A stretch of 5,877 nucleotides of DNA, taken from NCBI GenBank assembly GCA_946405325.1, contig CAMJGU010000062.1:1-5877 (forward strand), in the 5' to 3' direction. Positions 4,178 to 5,877 of this stretch are shown one piece after another. The stretch comes from an uncultured Clostridia bacterium (lineage in GTDB: Bacteria; Bacillota_A; Clostridia; Oscillospirales; Oscillospiraceae). Each line of letters begins with the position of its first letter. Within the stretch, counting starts at the first letter, position 1. The notes under the pieces were generated by a model. It had not been told where the DNA came from, did not search any database, and was given only the letters and a program-made list of their open reading frames with translations. Both the position numbers and the translations under genes were made by a program.

Positions 4178-5877
4178 TCGGACGGTTTTTCTGCACGACT
4201 TAAAGCGCTGGTGGCCGCTGACGGCGGGCTATGCGCTGATCTGGCTGCTGCTCCTGCCGCTCTCGCGGCTGACGGAGCTAAACCACGACGCATATCTCAG
4301 CGCGTGGAACGCGCAGTTTGACGCGCTGGACATCGCCGCCGTCGGCGGGTATTGGAGCGCGTTTCTCACCGGCATTCTGTTCGCCATGGCGGCGTTCTCG
4401 TACCTCACCAATCCCCGCGCGACCTACGGGCTCCACGCCCTGCCGGAGCGCCGCGAGACGCTGTACGTCACGCACTATCTCGCGGGGCTGTGCAGCCAGC
4501 TCGCGCCGCAGCTGCTCACGGTCCTGCTGACGATGGCGGTGCTGGCGGCGCACGGCGCGTTCAGCGCACGGCTTTTCGGCCTGATGCTGCTCGCCTTTAT
4601 GCTGCCGACGCTGTTCTTCTACTCGTTCGGCGTGTTCTGCATGATGTTCACCGGACAGATCCTCGCCGCTCCCGTGTTCTACGGCGCGCTGAACGTGCTG
4701 GTGGTGGGCGTGGAGCTGCTGATCCGCACGTTTGCGGGCAACTTCCTCTACGGCTGGGCGGAGAACATCGAGCCGGTGCTCACGCCCCTCTCGCCCATCG
4801 TCAAGCTGGTGGAAAACGGCGTCCGCGCTACGCAGGATACCTACGAGGTTCTGGAAAACGGCGTCATCCGGGTGGAAGGCACCCAGGAGCTTCAGCTCCT
4901 CGGCCTTGACTGGCTGCTGATCTACGCCGCCGCGGGTCTGGTGTTCGCGGTGCTGGGACTGCTGGTCTACCGCAAGCGCCACAGCGAGGCGACCGGCTCC
5001 ACCGTCGCGATCGACTGGGCGCGGCCCATCTTCAAGTACGGCGTCACGTTCTGCGCGGCGCTGGCGCTGGGGCAGCTGCTGTACTACCTGTTCTTCGGCC
5101 AGTTCCGCTCCTCCGGCAGCTACTCGCTGCCCGGCACGCTGGGCTGCATGGCGCTCTCGGGGCTGATCGGCTACTTCCTCGCGGAGATGCTGCTCAAAAA
5201 GAGCTTCCGCGTGTGGAAGTCCGGCTGGCGCGGCGCGGTCGCCGTGGTCGCGGTGCTGGTCGCCATGGGCTGCGGCATGTCCCTCGACCTCACGGGCTAC
5301 GAGAGCTATGTGCCGAATCAGAACGACGTGCAGGCCGCCACCGTGAGCATGAACCTCTACAACAGCAGCGCCCACACCTACCTGTTCGGCATCCGTGACC
5401 CCGAGACCATCCGCCTCATCATCGAAGCGCACCGCGCCATCGTGAGCGACAAGGAGCGCCAGCTCCAATGGAACGACGGCTCGCAGCCGCGGGATTACAA
5501 CGAAGCCGGTGCCGCCTATGGCTACCTCTCCGTGGACTACACCCTCAGCGACGGGCGGCTCGTCAGGCGCCGCTATTCCGATATCGTCATCTTCGCCGAC
5601 GAGCTGGGCGATCCCGCCTCCCTCGCCGGAGCGCTTACCGCGCTGAACAACTCCGAGACCGCCATGTTCGCCCGCGCGCTGGGGCGCGACTACTACAACG
5701 GCGACAACGACCCGCGTACCCTGCCCGACCTGCGCTTCACCGGCGGCGACGCCTATGTGTACGACAACGACGCCTACCGTGAGCAGAGCCGCACCCTGAC
5801 CGCCCACGAGGCGGAGCTGCTCTACGACGCGGTGCTGCGCGACGTGGCGGCGGGGCACGTCAGCGGCTCGCTGTTTG
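4152..5877 (+). CDS. Large ABC-2-type permease-like membrane protein with outward C-terminal domain, truncated by window edge
   Basis: A frame from the ATG at 4152 stays open for 575 codons to the right edge. GGAGG (4139-4143) lies 8 bases upstream, and the start overlaps the ATPase gene by 26 bp, so the two are translationally linked. Hydrophobic segments are visible at about residues 21-37, 66-85, 109-133, 144-166, 172-192, 253-273, 297-315, 327-347 and 359-377. A polar loop of about 55 residues follows the fifth, and a basic YRKRHSEATG motif follows the sixth. After the ninth segment come about 200 polar residues, starting LDLTGYESYVP, with no further membrane span. They are predicted to lie outside the membrane if the N-terminus is inside. 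This layout resembles the Firmicute permeases encoded beside YtrA/YtrB-type proteins, whose C-terminal domain has no assigned function. The exact family is inferred from memory and context. The C-terminus is not in the window. Confidence 0.88.
   Translation, partial: MQSKTSFFNRTVFLHDLKRWWPLTAGYALIWLLLLPLSRLTELNHDAYLSAWNAQFDALDIAAVGGYWSAFLTGILFAMAAFSYLTNPRATYGLHALPERRETLYVTHYLAGLCSQLAPQLLTVLLTMAVLAAHGAFSARLFGLMLLAFMLPTLFFYSFGVFCMMFTGQILAAPVFYGALNVLVVGVELLIRTFAGNFLYGWAENIEPVLTPLSPIVKLVENGVRATQDTYEVLENGVIRVEGTQELQLLGLDWLLIYAAAGLVFAVLGLLVYRKRHSEATGSTVAIDWARPIFKYGVTFCAALALGQLLYYLFFGQFRSSGSYSLPGTLGCMALSGLIGYFLAEMLLKKSFRVWKSGWRGAVAVVAVLVAMGCGMSLDLTGYESYVPNQNDVQAATVSMNLYNSSAHTYLFGIRDPETIRLIIEAHRAIVSDKERQLQWNDGSQPRDYNEAGAAYGYLSVDYTLSDGRLVRRRYSDIVIFADELGDPASLAGALTALNNSETAMFARALGRDYYNGDNDPRTLPDLRFTGGDAYVYDNDAYREQSRTLTAHEAELLYDAVLRDVAAGHVSGSLF

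Noticed and set aside
4278..5858. A 526-codon open frame on the minus strand opposite the permease gene
   Set aside because: Its product is rich in Arg, His, Glu and Ala with no hydrophobic or family pattern. It is the antisense shadow of a GC-rich gene, and the plus-strand frame has a good ribosome binding site and clear membrane segments.

Overview
The window looks like chromosome from a GC-rich member of the Clostridia, probably an Oscillospiraceae/Ruminococcaceae-type gut Firmicute. The evidence is strong AGGAGG-type ribosome binding sites, TTGACA/TATAAT-like promoters with 17-bp spacers, an rpsO-pnp pair, an AGCS amino-acid:sodium symporter and a YtrA-type GntR/ABC operon, all in GC-rich codons. 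This assignment is inferred from gene content and signals; species cannot be named from the sequence alone. No tRNA, rRNA, CRISPR array, insertion sequence or integrase was seen.

The left half (1-2703) reads on the minus strand. From right to left it holds a complete AGCS symporter with its own strong promoter and an intrinsic terminator overlapping its stop codon. Next comes rpsO (ribosomal protein S15) with its own promoter and a structured 5' leader in which the Shine-Dalgarno can pair with an upstream segment. Last is the first 225 codons of pnp (polynucleotide phosphorylase), which runs off the left edge. The rpsO-pnp gap carries a terminator-like hairpin just after rpsO and a longer nested inverted repeat in the pnp leader.

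The right half (2842-5877) reads on the plus strand and is one tightly packed operon. It encodes a small GntR/YtrA-type repressor starting at TTG, an ABC-2-type ATPase, and a large multi-spanning permease-like protein that runs off the right edge. The first two genes share an ATGA overlap and the last two overlap by 26 bp. A near-perfect 18-bp palindrome, plus an extra half-site, sits immediately after the -10 box and is the obvious autoregulatory operator. By analogy with Bacillus YtrABC systems, the operon is probably a repressor-controlled export or cell-envelope stress module. The true ligand and substrate cannot be read from the sequence.

The AGCS and GntR promoters are divergent within 2690-2918. 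Nothing here is a clearly new system. The points most worth a second look are the rpsO leader fold, the pnp leader hairpin, the operator architecture, and the permease with its long outward-facing C-terminal domain.
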